From contig CAMXQE010000006.1 of the NCBI GenBank assembly GCA_947246015.1, forward strand, positions 1-64,000: DNA of 64,000 nucleotides. Direction: 5' to 3'. The position numbers and the translations under genes are program-made. Shown piece after piece: positions 62,662-64,000 of this stretch. Under the pieces are notes generated by a model. The model ran no database searches, had not been told where the DNA came from, and was given only the letters and a program-made list of their open reading frames with translations. Origin of the DNA: an uncultured Lachnospiraceae bacterium (GTDB taxonomy: Bacteria > Bacillota > Clostridia > Lachnospirales > Lachnospiraceae). Within the stretch, counting starts at the first letter, position 1. Each line of letters opens with the position of its first letter.

Positions 62662-63762
62662 ATGAAGAAAAAAGCAGCAGGAATTGTAAGTATATGTGTG
62701 GCAGGGATGGTGTTGTATACCGGTCCGGTGTATGCGGCAGGTTCAAACAGCGCGGCGGTCATGGCGGATGCGGTGACGGAACAGAGCCGGACGGCAGATG
62801 ATATACAGGTAGAGTCCATCAAAGAGGTAGTATCGATGCCGGTAGGAGCGGCTGCACTTCTGGATTCGAGGAAAACGGAGGAAGAGTATAAGGAAGCGGC
62901 AGAGGAAGCAGAGGGAGCTTTGTGGGGATATACGAATCTGGGAATCTCCAATGTGAATGATAACCTGAATATCCGGAAAACACCGGGCGAGGATGGAAAA
63001 ATGGTAGGAAAACTTCCGAAGAATGCGGCCTGCGAGCTGGTTTCCGAGGAGGGGGAGTGGACTTATATCCGTTCCGGCAAAGTAGAAGGATATGTGAAGA
63101 GCGAATATCTGCTCAGCGGATGGAGTGCAAAAAAACGTGCGTTGGAAGAAGTGTCCACCGTAGCGGTAGTGGATACGACAACCCTGAAAGTGAGAGAAGA
63201 ACCCAATACGGAGTGCGAGGTAATCACCATGGTTCCGAGGGGCGAAGAACTCGATGTAGTGGAAATCATGGATGACTGGGTAAAAATCATGATTGACGAT
63301 GAGGAAAACTATGTATCTGCCGAGTATGTCATAATAGAAGAGAAGCTGGCAAGTGCGATTACGATGACAGAGCTGCTGTACGGACAGGGCGTGTCGAATA
63401 TCCGGGTGGATTTGTGCCAGTTTGCCAAACAGTATGTGGGAAATCCCTATGTATGGGGCGGCACCAGCCTGACCAAAGGCGCGGATTGTTCCGGTTTTGT
63501 ACTCAGCGTGTTTAAGAATTTCGGCATTTCCCTTCCGAGAACCTCCGGTTCCCAGGCGAATGCAGGAACAAAAATCAGTATGTCGGAAGCAAAGCCGGGA
63601 GATTTGATTTTTTACGCGAAAGGCGGCAGGATTAACCATGTGGCCATCTATATCGGCAACGGACAGGTGGTACACGCCAGCAGTCCGAAGACAGGAATCA
63701 AGATTTCCAATTATAATTACCGTACACCGGCAAAAGTAGTGAGGGTTTTGCCGAAAGATTAA
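62662..63762 (+). CDS. Secreted NlpC/P60 endopeptidase with two SH3 domains
   Basis: 366 residues: signal peptide (1-29, cleavage near VYAAG), a linker, two bacterial SH3 domains (about 95-155 with NLNIRKTPGEDG, and 168-230 with TLKVREEPNTECE), and a C-terminal NlpC/P60 domain (about 250-365). The catalytic Cys276 is in GADCSGFVLS and His326 in INHVAIYIG. Cuts stem peptides of peptidoglycan, probably for wall growth or daughter-cell separation. The ATG at 62662 is preferred over a TTG at 62641. A WalR box precedes it and a terminator follows. Confidence 0.94.
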   Translation: MKKKAAGIVSICVAGMVLYTGPVYAAGSNSAAVMADAVTEQSRTADDIQVESIKEVVSMPVGAAALLDSRKTEEEYKEAAEEAEGALWGYTNLGISNVNDNLNIRKTPGEDGKMVGKLPKNAACELVSEEGEWTYIRSGKVEGYVKSEYLLSGWSAKKRALEEVSTVAVVDTTTLKVREEPNTECEVITMVPRGEELDVVEIMDDWVKIMIDDEENYVSAEYVIIEEKLASAITMTELLYGQGVSNIRVDLCQFAKQYVGNPYVWGGTSLTKGADCSGFVLSVFKNFGISLPRTSGSQANAGTKISMSEAKPGDLIFYAKGGRINHVAIYIGNGQVVHASSPKTGIKISNYNYRTPAKVVRVLPKD

Positions 63763-63776
63763 AGCAGGGATAATCA

Positions 63777-63814
63777 AAAAAGCCGGAATCCATCAGAACG
63801 GATTCCGGCTTTTC
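63777..63814 (+). terminator. Rho-independent terminator
   Basis: AAAAGCCGGAATCC pairs with GGATTCCGGCTTTT around an 8-base loop, followed by T-rich sequence (CCGTTTTTTTT). Confidence 0.92.
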
Positions 63815-63826
63815 CGTTTTTTTTCA

Positions 63827-63853
63827 CAAAAGATACTATATTTTTGCTGATAA
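63827..63853 (+). promoter_or_regulatory. Sigma-28-like promoter candidate
   Basis: CAAAAGAT-N11-GCTGATAA against the flagellar sigma-28 consensus TAAAGTTT-N11-GCCGATAA: seven of eight bases in the -10 and exact spacing, four of eight in the -35. A hairpin GAGTGCTGA-N11-TCAGCACTC follows in the leader (63872-63900). Confidence 0.45.
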
Positions 63854-63944
63854 ATAGTATATAATATACTAGAGTGCTGAAAGTAAACGTGTCAGCACTC
63901 CAGACATTAAAAACGGCATATTTTCGGCTGAGAAGGAGAGCACG

Positions 63945-64000
63945 ATGAAAATTCAAGACTTTTGTGACATGGAAAAATTTGAAAACATTATGGATAACTG
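63945..64000 (+). CDS. Start of a gene cut by the window edge
   Basis: The ATG at 63945 follows GAAGGAG. Eighteen codons are visible: MKIQDFCDMEKFENIMDN. This resembles the first residues of Clostridial PocR-type ligand-binding sensor proteins linked to chemotaxis, from memory of that family's start; too short to be sure. The sigma-28-like promoter upstream would fit a chemotaxis role. Confidence 0.5.
   Translation, partial: MKIQDFCDMEKFENIMDN

Noticed and set aside
63872..63900. Possible CIRCE heat-shock operator
   Set aside because: CIRCE is TTAGCACTC-N9-GAGTGCTAA. Here the arms are in the opposite order (GAGTGCTGA first) with an 11-base loop, so HrcA would not recognise it.

Overview
The window reads as chromosome of a motile, Gram-positive gut-type Clostridium relative, most likely Lachnospiraceae. 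The reasons are the gene families (heterodimeric ABC exporter, PadR-MATE pair, FlxA-like protein, Lachnospiraceae-type nusA-infB operon), strong AGGAGG ribosome sites with some GTG and TTG starts, two methyl-accepting chemotaxis proteins and a G+C content near the middle of the range. The genus cannot be fixed from sequence alone. No rRNA, tRNA, CRISPR array, complete insertion sequence or prophage was seen.

Left part (1-16.5 kb): a MATE efflux pump diverges from its PadR repressor across two perfect TACTATA-N3-TATAGTA operators. A graveyard of two gene fragments follows, then an OmpR-type two-component system, a lipoprotein, a RelB/RelE-type toxin-antitoxin pair with an operator inside its promoter, a FlxA-like coiled-coil protein, a heterodimeric ABC exporter with one degenerate ATP site, and a CapA-like/DUF3160 pair on the minus strand.

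Sensory part (16.8-28.2 kb): a TRAP-type binding lipoprotein without permeases sits directly upstream of a chemoreceptor. Then come an AraC regulator, a 112-bp MITE-like element with 8-bp target duplications, a sugar nucleotidyltransferase, a second chemoreceptor, and two tandem lipoproteins that join a sugar-type solute-binding domain to a 5'-nucleotidase C-terminal-like domain, also without permeases.

Metal and sugar part (28.3-43.5 kb): a zinc/cadmium efflux operon (SmtB/ArsR regulator, free HMA peptide, P-type ATPase); a six-gene PTS operon with DeoR regulator, mannitol-type EIICBA, SorE-like dehydrogenase, 1-phosphofructokinase, its own HPr (residue 46 is Lys, not Ser) and its own EI; a copper operon (CsoR and a CopA whose C-terminal CopZ-like domain has a private ribosome site); and a convergent KdpDE-like two-component pair lacking the KdpD N-terminus.

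Right part (44-64 kb): an unknown protein, two XRE regulators, a SWIM/SNF2 helicase, an MFS transporter and a small alarmone synthetase with a hairpin-rich leader. These precede the housekeeping operon rimP-nusA-rnpM-ylxQ-infB-rbfA-nrnA-truB-ribF with a promoter-proximal attenuator, then a Na/phosphate symporter, a cell-wall NlpC/P60 hydrolase behind a WalR box, and the start of a gene behind a sigma-28-like promoter. A dispersed palindromic repeat of about 70 bp occurs five times, whole or as half-copies, mostly just after stop codons.
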